A stretch of DNA of 64,000 nucleotides from an uncultured Collinsella sp. (GCA_959602645.1 CAUGTZ010000008.1:45617-109616), one strand, 5' to 3'. Shown: positions 6,764-15,823, counted from the stretch's first letter. Numbers and translations are program-made. The notes: a model not told the origin generated them from the letters alone.

Positions 6764-9355
6764 CTACTTGTCGGCAGCGGTCTTTTTGGTAGTCGGCTTC
6801 TTGGCCGTCGTCTTTTTGGCGGCCGTCTTCTTGGCAGCAGTCTTCTTTGCCGCCGTGGTCTTCCTGGCCGTGCTCGCCTTGGTCGCAGTCTTGCGGCCGC
6901 GGGCGGGCTTCTTCTCCTTGGTCGGGCAGTCCATGTTGACGCAGATACGCCACGGACCGCGCGCCGTGTTGACCACCACGATGGGAGCGCCGCACTCGGG
7001 ACAGGTCTCGCCCGTCGCCTCGAGCTTGCCACGCGCCGGCAGCGGATAGCTCACGCCGCAGTCGTCATAGTTGGTGCAGCGGATAAAGCGCTTGCCGCTC
7101 TTCTCGCTCTTGTGTGCGATCAGGTCGCCATGGCGTCCTGCCTCGGCGCACACCTTGCACTCGCCCACCTTAAGGTCAGGCTCGTAGTTGGTGGGGCATG
7201 TGGGGTTCACGCAAATCTCGAAAGCCTTTTGGCGGAACGGCTGGCACTTAATGCGCGGCGCACCGCATTCGGGGCACACAGCAGCCTCGCCCTCGAGCGG
7301 GCTCACCTTGACGCCGCTCGGCACCGGATAGGTCACGTCGCAGTCGGGCCAGCCCATGCAGCCGATAAAGCTGCCGCGGGTCTTGGCGCTCGTCTTCATA
7401 ACCAAGTCCTTGCCGCACTTGGGGCAGGCGCCCACGCGCGCATCGGCCGTGACGGCGTCGCTGATAGCATCGCCCAGTTCCTGCGTATGCTTGAGCAGCT
7501 CGTCGAGCACACCGGCCAGCAGCGCGCGCGAGTGCGTCACGACATGCTCTTCGGTGTCCTCGCCGCGCTCCACGCGGGTCATGTCGCCGTCGAGCTCGCT
7601 GGTCATATCGGGGCTCGTGATGCGCGGGGCAAACTGCGACAGTGCATCGATGATGGCGATGCCCAGCTGGCTCGGCTCCACAGGATCGTTTTTGAGATAG
7701 CGCACGGCGTACAGGCGCTCGATGATGCTCGCGCGCGTGGACTTGGTGCCCAGGCCGCGCTTTTCCATCTCCTGCACGAGCTTGCCCTGGCTGTAGCGTG
7801 CGGGCGGCTCGGTCTGCTTGGCCTCGAGCTTAATGTCGAACACGTCGACCGTATCGCCCTGCTCCAGCGGCGGCATCTGCTCGTCGCGCTTGAGTCCATA
7901 CGGATACGCCTCGCGGAAACCCGGGGTCACGAGCACATCGCCCGAAGCCACGAACGGCTCACCATTGACGTCGAGCTCGAGCTTGGTGTTCTCGATGGTC
8001 GCGGGACCCATGAGCGTTGCCAGGAAGCGACGGGCGATGAGGTCGTAGAGCTTGCGCTGGCCACCGTCGAGCGCGGACGGATCGCCCTCGCCCGTGGGAT
8101 AGATAGGCGGGTGGTCGGTGGTTTCGACTTTGCCGCGCGTGGGCTTCATGGGGCCGGCGAGCACCTTTTTGCACACGGGCGCCAGCGCCGGGTTGATCTT
8201 TGCAAGGTCGCTCACCACGGCGCCCAGATCGAGCGTCGCAGGGTACACGGTATTGTCGACACGCGGGTAGCTGATGAGACCGGCCATGTAGAGGGACTCG
8301 GCGATGCGCATGGTACGCGCAGGTGAGATGCCCTCGGCTGCGGCGGCAGCCTGCAGCGAGGTGGTCGCAAACGGTGTGGGCGGCTGCTGCTTGCGCGAAC
8401 GCTTGGTCACCGCGGCGACGGTTGCCGTCGCAACGCCGTCAACGTGGCCGTACGCCGCCTCAGCAGCATCCTTGTCGGTAAAGCGCGCCGTCTTGTGCGC
8501 AATCTTAAAGCGGTCGTCCTCGGCAGCACCCTGTGCGGCGCCCATGCCGCGGATCTGCCAATAGTCCTCGGGCACAAACGCCATGCGCTCGCGCTCGCGC
8601 TCGACCACCAGGGCAAGCGTCGGCGTCTGCACACGGCCGGCAGAGCGCACGTTACCAAAGCCGCCAAACTTGGCGAGCGTCAGGTAGCGCGTGAGCACCG
8701 CACCCCAAATGAGGTCGATGTGCTGGCGGCTCTCGCCGGCGTCGGCCAGATTCTGGTCGAGCGAGACGAGATTATCGAAGGCCTGCGTGATCTCGGCCTT
8801 GGTAAACGAAGAATACTGGGCGCGGGCGACCGGCAGGTCGGGCGCAACCTCGCGCACCTTGTTGAGGGCGTCCGAACCGATCAGCTCGCCCTCGCGATCG
8901 AAGTCCGTGGCGATGATGACACTGTCGGACTTCTTGGCGAGGTTCTTGAGCGAACGAATGAGTTCCTTCTCGGCCGGTAGCTTAATGACGGGCGCCCAGG
9001 TGAGGTAAGGCAGGCTCTCGAGTTTCCAGCCCTTGATTGAGATGCCATCGGCAAGAAACGGCTTGCGCTTGGTGTCGTAGGGCGGACGCGCCAGGCCATC
9101 GGGTATGTCGGCCGGCAGTATCTCGCCGTCCTCGGTGACCGAATACCAGCCCAGCTTTTTATCGAACAGCACGCTGTCGCAAAAATCGGGCGCTAGGATG
9201 TGACCGGCAAGGCCGATGGTCACGCACTCCTCGCCCTTCCACTCAAAACGGTAGATGGCGGTGTTGTACACCTTGTCCTTTTTGGGCTTGCCCGTGGACA
9301 GACGCTCGGCAATCTGACGCGCGGCGTCGTTTTTCTCGGCGATGATGAGCTTCAA
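6764..9355 (-). CDS. topA: Type IA DNA topoisomerase, archaeal-like, histone-like tail
   Basis: 863 aa. It relaxes negatively supercoiled DNA through a transient 5'-phosphotyrosine. The Toprim metal-binding motif appears as ATDFDREGELIG (acidic residues near 151-157) and the active-site region as GLISYPRVDNTVYP (Tyr363). Both resemble the archaeal topoisomerase I / topoisomerase III branch rather than the TDPDREGE and GLITYMRTDS forms of classical bacterial TopA. Three to four CxxC zinc-ribbon units lie between about residues 610 and 790. The last 50-60 residues are a Lys/Ala tail of repeated AAKKT units, like histone H1. Leftward, it ends at a bidirectional terminator. Confidence 0.9.
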   Translation of the reverse strand: MKLIIAEKNDAARQIAERLSTGKPKKDKVYNTAIYRFEWKGEECVTIGLAGHILAPDFCDSVLFDKKLGWYSVTEDGEILPADIPDGLARPPYDTKRKPFLADGISIKGWKLESLPYLTWAPVIKLPAEKELIRSLKNLAKKSDSVIIATDFDREGELIGSDALNKVREVAPDLPVARAQYSSFTKAEITQAFDNLVSLDQNLADAGESRQHIDLIWGAVLTRYLTLAKFGGFGNVRSAGRVQTPTLALVVERERERMAFVPEDYWQIRGMGAAQGAAEDDRFKIAHKTARFTDKDAAEAAYGHVDGVATATVAAVTKRSRKQQPPTPFATTSLQAAAAAEGISPARTMRIAESLYMAGLISYPRVDNTVYPATLDLGAVVSDLAKINPALAPVCKKVLAGPMKPTRGKVETTDHPPIYPTGEGDPSALDGGQRKLYDLIARRFLATLMGPATIENTKLELDVNGEPFVASGDVLVTPGFREAYPYGLKRDEQMPPLEQGDTVDVFDIKLEAKQTEPPARYSQGKLVQEMEKRGLGTKSTRASIIERLYAVRYLKNDPVEPSQLGIAIIDALSQFAPRITSPDMTSELDGDMTRVERGEDTEEHVVTHSRALLAGVLDELLKHTQELGDAISDAVTADARVGACPKCGKDLVMKTSAKTRGSFIGCMGWPDCDVTYPVPSGVKVSPLEGEAAVCPECGAPRIKCQPFRQKAFEICVNPTCPTNYEPDLKVGECKVCAEAGRHGDLIAHKSEKSGKRFIRCTNYDDCGVSYPLPARGKLEATGETCPECGAPIVVVNTARGPWRICVNMDCPTKEKKPARGRKTATKASTARKTTAAKKTAAKKTAAKKTTAKKPTTKKTAADK

Positions 9356-9409
9356 AAGAGGCTCCTATCTCGTATCTCTGCGGCTACGCCCGCCCGTATG
9401 GCGGCCGAC

Positions 9410-10093
9410 TTACGCCCTTGCTTGCTCAATCTGCCCGATGAGCCAATCGCACCAGGCATCCATGCCCTCGCCCTTGCGCGCGCTCACGGCAAACCGCGGC
9501 GCCTGCGGATTGAGGTCATCGAGTGTCTTAGTATACCTATCCATGTCAAAATCGAAAGCCGGAGCCACGTCGACCTTGTTGAGCAGCTGCGCGCCAGCGT
9601 GCTGGAAGATGCCCGGGTACTTGATGGGCTTGTCGTCGCCCTCGGGCACCGAGAGGATCATGATGGACAGGTTCTCACCCAGGTCAAAGTCGACTGGGCA
9701 GACCAGGTTACCCACGTTTTCGATAAAGATGACATCGATGTTATCGAGCCCAACGGCCTGGTCGAACGCGTCAACGGCCTCCATGATCATATTGCCCTCA
9801 AGGTGGCACAGGCCGCCCGTGTTGATCTGGATGGCGGGCATGCCGGCTTCCTTCATGGTAATGGCATCGACATCCGAGGCGATGTCGCCCTCGATGACGG
9901 CGCAGCGCAAGCCGGCCTTGTCGCGCAGGCGCTCGTTGGTGCCCAGAATCGTAGTGGTCTTGCCCGAGCCAGGGCTCGACAACACATTGATCACATAGGT
10001 GCCTGTCTCATCAAATCGCTGACGTAGTTGATCTGCCAGGCGCTCGTTGCGCGACAGGATCGGCGACGCGATATCAATCGTTTTCTCAGCCAT
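9410..10093 (-). CDS. hypB: Hydrogenase nickel-insertion GTPase HypB
   Basis: 227 aa, the usual length. It is a SIMIBI-class GTPase with P-loop SSPGSGKTT near residue 40, the metal and switch region CHLEGNMIMEAV, ENVGNLVCPVDFDLG, and the NKVD base-recognition motif. HypB drives GTP-dependent Ni insertion into NiFe hydrogenases with HypA. It lacks the His-rich N-terminal nickel-storage segment found in some HypB proteins. A Shine-Dalgarno AAGGAG precedes the ATG. It lies directly downstream of hypA. No hydrogenase structural gene is in the window. Confidence 0.95.
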   Translation of the reverse strand: MAEKTIDIASPILSRNERLADQLRQRFDETGTYVINVLSSPGSGKTTTILGTNERLRDKAGLRCAVIEGDIASDVDAITMKEAGMPAIQINTGGLCHLEGNMIMEAVDAFDQAVGLDNIDVIFIENVGNLVCPVDFDLGENLSIMILSVPEGDDKPIKYPGIFQHAGAQLLNKVDVAPAFDFDMDRYTKTLDDLNPQAPRFAVSARKGEGMDAWCDWLIGQIEQARA

Positions 10094-10148
10094 ACTTAGC
10101 GCTCCTTAATTTGGCCCCTTTATACCCCATCACCAGATGGCTAGCGGG

Positions 10149-10505
10149 CTAATCGTCGGGGGTTTCGATTTCGATACTTGCGATGTCGAGCTCGCGGCCG
10201 TGCAGCAGGCGCACGTTGGCGCCGCCACATTGGGGGCAGCGGCAATGGAAACGGTCGTGATCGAAGACCTCTCCGCAGTCCAGGCACTCGCTTTGTGGAT
10301 GGACTTCCTCCACGGCAAGCTCGCAGCCGCGCGTGAGCGGGTCCTCGTCGCGAAACGTCTCCCACGCAAAGTCGAGCGCCTCGCGCACGACCTCGGTCAT
10401 ATCCCCGATACGCAGCGTTACCAAAACGGCGCGCGAGGCCCCCGCCCCACGCGCCGCGCGAATCACTGTATCGAGTATGCCGTTGACAATGCCAACCTCG
10501 TGCAT
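10149..10505 (-). CDS. hypA: Hydrogenase nickel chaperone HypA
   Basis: 118 aa. The N-terminal MHEVGIV holds the Ni-binding Met-His-Glu, and the zinc site has two CxxC pairs (CLDC and CPQC, around residues 74-92). HypA delivers nickel and partners HypB. It starts 6 bp after tatC and lies upstream of hypB, so a tatA-tatC-hypA-hypB transcript is plausible. The C-terminus is slightly acidic and otherwise normal. Confidence 0.95.
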   Translation of the reverse strand: MHEVGIVNGILDTVIRAARGAGASRAVLVTLRIGDMTEVVREALDFAWETFRDEDPLTRGCELAVEEVHPQSECLDCGEVFDHDRFHCRCPQCGGANVRLLHGRELDIASIEIETPDD

Positions 10506-10511
10506 ACCGAT

Positions 10512-11306
10512 TTACTCCTCGCTGTCCTCTTCGTCGTCCGAGAACAGGTCCAGACGACTCACGAACAAGCCCTCCTTGCCCTCGCGCGCGGTAATGACCA
10601 CGCGAGCGATGGCGAGCGAAATCTCGTAGAGCGAGAGCAGGGCGCCATACATGAGGCCCAGCGTAACGGGCGAGCCGTCGGGCGTAATCACAGCCGAGCC
10701 CACAAGCAGACCAACGTATACGTAACGCCAGGCACTGCGGAAGGCCGCATAGGACACGATATGGAAGACAGACAGATAAAAGATAATGAGCGGCAGCTCA
10801 AACGCCACACCAAAGCCGATCATAAAGAGCAGCTCCATGTTGACGTAGTTCTCCAGATCGGGCAGCGCCGTGGCGACGGCCGAGGTCTCGCCGATGAGCC
10901 ACTCAAAGCCTGCAGGGATGATGATGAAGTAGCAAAAGATTGCGCCCAGGAAGAACAGCACCGTCGAGGCGAGCACCGTAGGCACGACCCACTTGCGCTC
11001 GTTAGGGCGAAGCGCCGGCAGGAAAAACGCCAGAATCTGCCAGATGATCATGGGCGTGCACATGACAACAGCCATCTTGATGGCCAACGAAAAGCGCAGA
11101 CCAAAGCCGCCGAGCGTGGTGGTGATGTAGAACTTACCGTCCGGCACAAAGGAGCGGATGGGGTCTTCCAGGATATCGAGCACCACGGGCGTGGCGAAAT
11201 ACAGCACGATAGCGGCGGCAAAGACCGACACGACCACGATGGTCAGGCGGCGACGGAGCTCTCCCAGGTGATCGAAGAGCGGCATTCGCGCAGGTCCGAT
11301 AGGCAT
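10512..11306 (-). CDS. tatC: Twin-arginine translocase subunit TatC
   Basis: 264 aa with six predicted membrane helices. The conserved N-terminal segment reads PLFDHLGELRRRLTIV and a cytoplasmic loop contains FALRPNERKW. TatC recognises twin-arginine signal peptides and transports folded proteins with TatA/B. Its ATG overlaps the tatA stop (TAATG), showing translational coupling. The C-terminal tail is acidic (DDEEDSEE). Confidence 0.95.
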   Translation of the reverse strand: MPIGPARMPLFDHLGELRRRLTIVVVSVFAAAIVLYFATPVVLDILEDPIRSFVPDGKFYITTTLGGFGLRFSLAIKMAVVMCTPMIIWQILAFFLPALRPNERKWVVPTVLASTVLFFLGAIFCYFIIIPAGFEWLIGETSAVATALPDLENYVNMELLFMIGFGVAFELPLIIFYLSVFHIVSYAAFRSAWRYVYVGLLVGSAVITPDGSPVTLGLMYGALLSLYEISLAIARVVITAREGKEGLFVSRLDLFSDDEEDSEE

Positions 11307-11887
11307 TACTCATCGCCTCCCTTCGGGGCGTCAGCGGCAGCGGCGTCGTCCTCGGCCTCGAGCTCGCGAGCGAGCTGGTCGACGACGGCCTTGCGCTTGC
11401 GGGGACGACGGGCGTAGAGGTCAGCCGTCGTGGGCTCTGCCGGCTCGGGCTCGGGCTCCGGCTCTGCAGCAGGCTCGGGCTCGGCTGCGGCAGCAGCAGC
11501 GGCGGCAGGCTCTGCACCCTTGGCCTCCTCGGCAATACCTTCGTCCTCGGTGGCACCCTCACTTGCGGCCTTCTCGGCGGCAAGGCGGGCGCGGCGCTCC
11601 GCAAAGGTCTCCTTCTTTGCGGGCGCGACCGTCTCGACGGCATCCTCGTCCGCATCGGAATCGTCATCGACGGCAGCCTTCTTGGGCTTGACCGGAGCCG
11701 AAGCAGCCTCGCTTACCGGATCGATGATCTCGGACTGAACAACGGCCGTCATCTTTTCCTGCGTCTCGCGGAACTGACGAATGGCACGGCCGATCGTGCG
11801 GCCCATCTGTGGGAGCTTATCCGGGCCAAACAGCAAAAAGCCGAAGACCACGATGATCGCGAGCTCACCCTCTCCAATACCAAACAC
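11306..11887 (-). CDS. tatA: Twin-arginine translocase TatA/TatB-type protein
   Basis: 193 aa, from a GTG placed 5 bp after a GGAGG site; the codons upstream are unlikely to be translated. One N-terminal membrane helix (ELAIIVVFGFLLFGPDKLP) is followed by an amphipathic helix with Arg residues. Then comes a long Ala/Glu/Pro-rich acidic tail of about 110 residues with repeated EPEPAAEPE units. TatA multimers form the pore, while TatB binds substrates. With one such protein visible here I cannot decide between them. Coupled to tatC by a 1-bp overlap. Confidence 0.87.
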   Translation of the reverse strand: MFGIGEGELAIIVVFGFLLFGPDKLPQMGRTIGRAIRQFRETQEKMTAVVQSEIIDPVSEAASAPVKPKKAAVDDDSDADEDAVETVAPAKKETFAERRARLAAEKAASEGATEDEGIAEEAKGAEPAAAAAAAAEPEPAAEPEPEPEPAEPTTADLYARRPRKRKAVVDQLARELEAEDDAAAADAPKGGDE

Positions 11888-12041
11888 ACATACCTCCAAG
11901 GCTCGATGTGAGTCGAGCCCGCACCGCGCCATTCGGCCGGAACTCGTCTATTCATTCGGTCAAGTATAGCGCCCGGACGCCAAAACGTCCGAGCGCATCA
12001 CAAACATATGCCAAACGGCACGCCCTTTTTGGGGGCAAAGA

Positions 12042-12356
12042 TTATGCCGCCGTGATCGAAATCTCCTGGTCGACGCCCAGCAGCTGAACCACGCGCATCA
12101 CCTGGGGCTGCACATTAGTGCAGCTAAAGCGCTTACCGTGGTCGACCGCGTGGTGCGCGGCGCCCACGAGCACGCCAATGCCCGTCGAATCGATGTAGCT
12201 CACCTGGGCAAAATCGAGCTCAACGGCCTCAGTGGGCTGCTCGAGCGCCAGGTCAATGGCATTGCGCAGGCTATCGGCGTTAGAGATATCGATCTCGCCG
12301 GTCACCTTAATGGTGTAGATCTCCGGTGTGGGGTTGGTGGAAATACCCAAATCCAT
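12042..12356 (-). CDS. STAS-domain anti-sigma factor antagonist
   Basis: 104 aa, essentially one STAS domain of the SpoIIAA/RsbV type. The segment YIDSTGIGVLV contains the Ser normally phosphorylated by an anti-sigma kinase; unphosphorylated protein binds the kinase and releases a sigma factor. No kinase or sigma gene is adjacent. A strong AAAGGAG site lies 7 bp before the ATG. It is downstream of the aminotransferase gene (67-bp gap) and could be co-transcribed. Confidence 0.85.
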   Translation of the reverse strand: MDLGISTNPTPEIYTIKVTGEIDISNADSLRNAIDLALEQPTEAVELDFAQVSYIDSTGIGVLVGAAHHAVDHGKRFSCTNVQPQVMRVVQLLGVDQEISITAA

Positions 12357-12422
12357 GTATACGCTCCTTTACGTATCGAAAGTGCGGATAGTACTGGGCG
12401 CGGACTTGCGGGGCCCTAGGCG

Positions 12423-13727
12423 TTAGGCGCGCTCGGCACGAGCAAGCTCGGCAGCGACGAGCTTGACGGCCAGCACCAGTACGTCGAGTGCTGCCTCCAG
12501 GTCCTCGACCGTGGGATAGCTCGGCGCGATGCGGATGTTGGTATCGCGCGGATCCTTGCCATAGGGCCAGGTGGCACCGGCCGGCGTGAGCTTGACGCCC
12601 AGGTCGGCGCAAAGCGCGGCGACCTTCTGGGCCGAGCCCTCGGGACCATCGAAGCTTACAAAGTAGCCGCCGCGGGGGTGCGTCCAGGTGGCACAGCCCG
12701 TATCGCCCAGGCCCTCGGTGAGCTTGCGCTCAACGGCCTCAAAGCGCGGACGCAGGAACTCGGCATGCTTTTTCATGTGCTCCTTGACCGCCTCGATGGT
12801 GGGAAGGAAGCGCACGTGGCGCAGCTGGTTGAGCTTGTCGGCGCTGATGAGGCCGGCCTTCAGGCGCTTGGAGAACTCCGCGATAACCGCGGGGCTCGCA
12901 CCGATAAAGCCGATGCCGGCGCCCGGGAAGGTGATCTTGGACGTCGATGCAAAGGCCACCACGCGGTCCTCGGTACCCGCCGCGCGAGCGAGGTCAAAGA
13001 TGTTGGCGAGCTCGTCGGTCTCGTCGTACAGGTCGTGCACGCAGTAGGCGTTGTCCCAGAAGATGCGGAAATCGGGCGCGGCCGTGGGCATCTCGACCAG
13101 GCGACGCACGGTGTCCTCGCTAAAGGTGATGCCCGTGGGGTTGGAATACTTGGGCACGCACCAGATGCCCTTGATGGAGTCGTCGGCGGCAACCAAGCGC
13201 TCGATCTCGTCCATGTCGGGGCCGTTGTCGGTCATCGCGACGGGGACATTCTCGATACCCAAGTCGGCAGTGATGCCAAAGTGGCGGTCGTAGCCGGGAA
13301 CAGGGCACAGGAACTTGACCTTCTTGCCGTCATGCGCGGCCTCATAAGCCTCCCAAGGCTCGCTACCGCACGAGCCGCAGCGCCAGAACATGCCGGCGAT
13401 ATCGTGCTCGATCAGCAGGCTCGACGAACCCAGTACGAGCGTCTGCTCGGCGGGGCAACCCAGGAACTCCCCCGCCAGCTTGCGTGCCGAGGGAATGCCC
13501 TCAAAGCAACCGTAGTTGGAGCAGTCGACGTTGCCGTCGTGCAGATCGGCATCGGCATTGAGGATATCGAGCATGGGGCGAGAGATGCCCACCTGGGAGG
13601 GCGACGGCTTGCCGCGGGCCATGTCGAGCGCCAGGCCCTTGGCCTTGACCTCGGCGACCTCGGCTTTGAGCGCCTCGATGGCGGCATCGAGTTCGGTGGT
13701 TTCCATCTTCTGGTAGATCGTCTGCAT
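12423..13727 (-). CDS. PLP-dependent aminotransferase, AspT/MocR-like class Ic
   Basis: 434 aa. A fold-type I aminotransferase with the Schiff-base lysine in STSKITFPGAG, the substrate-loop pattern CVPKYSNPTG, and a C-terminal Arg in TNIRIAPSYP that would bind the substrate carboxylate. The N-terminal LDMARGKPSPSQVGIS resembles the actinobacterial AspT subgroup described from Corynebacterium, which transaminates aspartate. The precise substrate is inferred. An AAAGG site precedes the ATG by 8 bp. Confidence 0.83.
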   Translation of the reverse strand: MQTIYQKMETTELDAAIEALKAEVAEVKAKGLALDMARGKPSPSQVGISRPMLDILNADADLHDGNVDCSNYGCFEGIPSARKLAGEFLGCPAEQTLVLGSSSLLIEHDIAGMFWRCGSCGSEPWEAYEAAHDGKKVKFLCPVPGYDRHFGITADLGIENVPVAMTDNGPDMDEIERLVAADDSIKGIWCVPKYSNPTGITFSEDTVRRLVEMPTAAPDFRIFWDNAYCVHDLYDETDELANIFDLARAAGTEDRVVAFASTSKITFPGAGIGFIGASPAVIAEFSKRLKAGLISADKLNQLRHVRFLPTIEAVKEHMKKHAEFLRPRFEAVERKLTEGLGDTGCATWTHPRGGYFVSFDGPEGSAQKVAALCADLGVKLTPAGATWPYGKDPRDTNIRIAPSYPTVEDLEAALDVLVLAVKLVAAELARAERA

Positions 13728-13877
13728 GGGTGCGACCTTTCGCGAAGCGGGACGTTGCAGTTCGTCTAAGTATAGACCGCCACTGCCGCAACGGTATGAA
13801 GCCGTGATAGATTAAGTCCATCGCAATGAATTACGACATCGCCGCGCATGCCGGTGTGGGGCGCCCAAGGAGGCACT

Positions 13878-14132
13878 ATGGAGTACGGATCGTTCCAGGC
13901 CGAGGAATTCGGCGACCTGCAGCGCCTGGTCGACGGACTGTTTTATGACCGCCGCGCCATCGACCGCCTGGATCTCATCGTGCAGGCCGAGATCTTGGAC
14001 CTCGCGCCCGACCTCATGGAAATCGTCAACCTTTTGCCGCCCGGCTACTACGACCGCCAATCGCTTTGCGACCAGCTCAACTCCGCCTTGGCCGCCCACG
14101 GCTGGGGCGCCGTCTACGGCACCGTGGAATAA
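13878..14132 (+). CDS. Small hypothetical protein
   Basis: 84 aa. The start at 13878 is fixed by a strong AAGGAGG at 13867-13873. The protein is acidic, predicted helical and contains no cysteines or membrane segment (MEYGSFQAEEFGDLQ onward). It has no family I recognise. Repeat DNA and a terminator follow. Good codon use and a strong ribosome site support a real gene. Confidence 0.7.
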   Translation: MEYGSFQAEEFGDLQRLVDGLFYDRRAIDRLDLIVQAEILDLAPDLMEIVNLLPPGYYDRQSLCDQLNSALAAHGWGAVYGTVE

Positions 14133-14136
14133 ACCT

Positions 14137-14163
14137 AGTCATTTAAGAACGTCCCCAATGACT
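14137..14163. repeat. Hairpin repeat, AGTCATT stem, CGTCCCC loop
   Basis: AGTCATT and AATGACT form a 7-bp stem around a loop containing AAGAACGTCCCC. Two further copies are at 38198-38224 and 38239-38264. Confidence 0.75.
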
Positions 14164-14201
14164 AAAACGCCGCTTGTGACGGTGTTCACGGGCGGCGTTT
14201 T
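14164..14201. terminator. Bidirectional terminator
   Basis: Ten-base arms AAAACGCCGC (14164-14173) and GCGGCGTTTT (14192-14201), with extra GTGAC/GTTCAC pairing inside, lie between two converging genes (13878-14132 rightward, nhaA leftward). Confidence 0.88.
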
Positions 14202-14218
14202 CAAACTTGTTTGTGCTT

Positions 14219-15577
14219 TTACTCGTTCTTGGGCGCGGGGTGTTTGCAGACCACACTCATGTAGATCATGCCGAGCACGGCCGCGGTGACCGAACCGGCA
14301 AGAATGGCAGCCTTGGCGGCAAGAACCTCAAACTCGGCCGTCGGGAAAGCGAGGCCGCTGATGAGGATCGACATGGTGAAGCCGATGCCGCCCAGAATGC
14401 CCACACCGGCAATCATGTGCCAGTTAACGTTATGCGGCAGCTCGCAGACCCTAAACTTAACCAGGGCAAACGTCATGCCAAAGATGCCGATCGGCTTGCC
14501 CAGCAGCATGCCAAAGTACACGCCGAGCGTCACCGGGTCGGTGAGCAGCGTGCTCATATCCACACCCACTAGGCGAACCTGTGCGTTCACGAACGCAAAG
14601 ATCGGCAGAATCACAAAGTTGACCGGCGTGGAGATCAGACGCTCCATGCGGATGAGCGGCGGGGTCACGCGGTGCATGACGCGCTCGACCCTGGTGGTCG
14701 AGACGGTAAAGTCATGCTGGCCCAGGATGTGTGCCTCGTCGTCGTAGCGGTCATCAAGCAGCGGCAGGCACTCGCCCAACCAATCGGTGAGGCTATCGAG
14801 CTTGACGCCGCACTTGGCCGGAATGGTAAAGGCCAGGATGACGCCGGCGAGCGTGGCATGTACACCGCTCTTGAACATGCAGAACCACAACAGCAGGCCC
14901 AGTACCGAATACGGGGCGAGGCGGTAATGCTGCGTCTTGTTGAGCCACACGAGCGCGCAGGTCGCCAGCGCGGCGGCGCCCAACCAAAACGGATTGGGGC
15001 TCTGACCGTAGAAGATGGCGATGGCGGCGATGGAGATGAGGTCATCGGCGATGGCGAGCGTCGAGAAGAACACGCGCACGCCGTTGGGCACGCGATTGCC
15101 CAAAAGCGACAGCACGCCCAGCGCAAAGGCAATATCGGTTGCCATGGGAATGGCCCAGCCGTTGTGCGCGCCGGCATGGTTAAAGATCAGGTAGATGCAG
15201 GCGGGAACGACGACGCCGCCCACGGCCGCCAGCATGGGAAGCATGGCCTGGCGCGGGTTTTTGAGCTCGCCGACCGTCATCTCATACTTGAGCTCAATGC
15301 CCACCAGCAAAAAGAAAATCGCCATGAGAAAGTCGTTAACGAAAAGCTCAACGGTGAGACCGGCCGTAAGGTTGCCCAGACCCACATACAGCGGGGTCTC
15401 CAAAAAGTGATGGATGGCCTCGTAGGCATCGGTATTGGCGCAAATGACGGCGGCGATGGCGGCGAAGACCATGACGGCGGCGGAAATCGTGCCGTTCTCG
15501 GCGATGCGCTCCCAGATGTCGTGGCGCTCAAAGCGCTTGCGCTCACGAACGTTGAACAGCTGCTCAGTTGCTGCCAT
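14219..15577 (-). CDS. nhaA: Na+/H+ antiporter NhaA
   Basis: 452 aa with about 11-12 hydrophobic helices. The paired aspartates of the ion-binding site appear in TLAIADDLISI, and MATDIAFALGVL matches the unwound helix IV region. NhaA exchanges internal Na+ for protons in sodium and pH homeostasis. The C-terminus is longer than in E. coli NhaA (about 390 aa), with an acidic loop near residues 260-290 (LLDDRYDDEAH). AAAGGAG lies 6 bp before the ATG. A terminator-like hairpin sits in its 5' leader. Confidence 0.95.
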   Translation of the reverse strand: MAATEQLFNVRERKRFERHDIWERIAENGTISAAVMVFAAIAAVICANTDAYEAIHHFLETPLYVGLGNLTAGLTVELFVNDFLMAIFFLLVGIELKYEMTVGELKNPRQAMLPMLAAVGGVVVPACIYLIFNHAGAHNGWAIPMATDIAFALGVLSLLGNRVPNGVRVFFSTLAIADDLISIAAIAIFYGQSPNPFWLGAAALATCALVWLNKTQHYRLAPYSVLGLLLWFCMFKSGVHATLAGVILAFTIPAKCGVKLDSLTDWLGECLPLLDDRYDDEAHILGQHDFTVSTTRVERVMHRVTPPLIRMERLISTPVNFVILPIFAFVNAQVRLVGVDMSTLLTDPVTLGVYFGMLLGKPIGIFGMTFALVKFRVCELPHNVNWHMIAGVGILGGIGFTMSILISGLAFPTAEFEVLAAKAAILAGSVTAAVLGMIYMSVVCKHPAPKNE

Positions 15578-15610
15578 GGGCGGCTCCTTTCACGGGAAAG
15601 CTCCCGTCTT

Positions 15611-15646
15611 AAAAAAGCACGGCCCGCCCAAGTGGCGGCGCCGCGC
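15611..15646 (-). terminator. Terminator-like hairpin in nhaA leader
   Basis: On the minus strand a GC-rich stem of about 12 bp with one bulge (15617-15646) is followed directly by TTTTTT (15611-15616). It stands about 35 bp before the nhaA ATG and about 140 bp after the ppaC terminator. It could be an attenuator for nhaA or a second stop for ppaC read-through. Confidence 0.6.
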
Positions 15647-15784
15647 TCTAACGTATTACGCTTGCATCTAGCCTACCCTGCACGACAAGCACGCAGGCGT
15701 GGCCGAAAAGCGGAACCACAGGTTGAACATTATTTGCTCAACGGCACGGGCACGCCTGTCCAAGAGACGACGCGGCGCATGCAC

Positions 15785-15823
15785 AAAAAACGACCGGAGC
15801 GCGGGGCGTCCGCGATCCGGTCG
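15785..15823 (-). terminator. Terminator of Mn-pyrophosphatase gene
   Basis: CGACCGGA/TCCGGTCG arms (15791-15798, 15816-15823) are followed on the minus strand by TTTTTT at 15785-15790, about 20 bp after the ppaC stop. Confidence 0.9.

Noticed and set aside
6716..8326. 536-codon rightward frame antisense to topA
   Set aside because: It lies opposite a gene with clear topoisomerase motifs; its Ala/Leu/His-rich composition is the expected shadow of high-GC coding DNA and it has no ribosome site.
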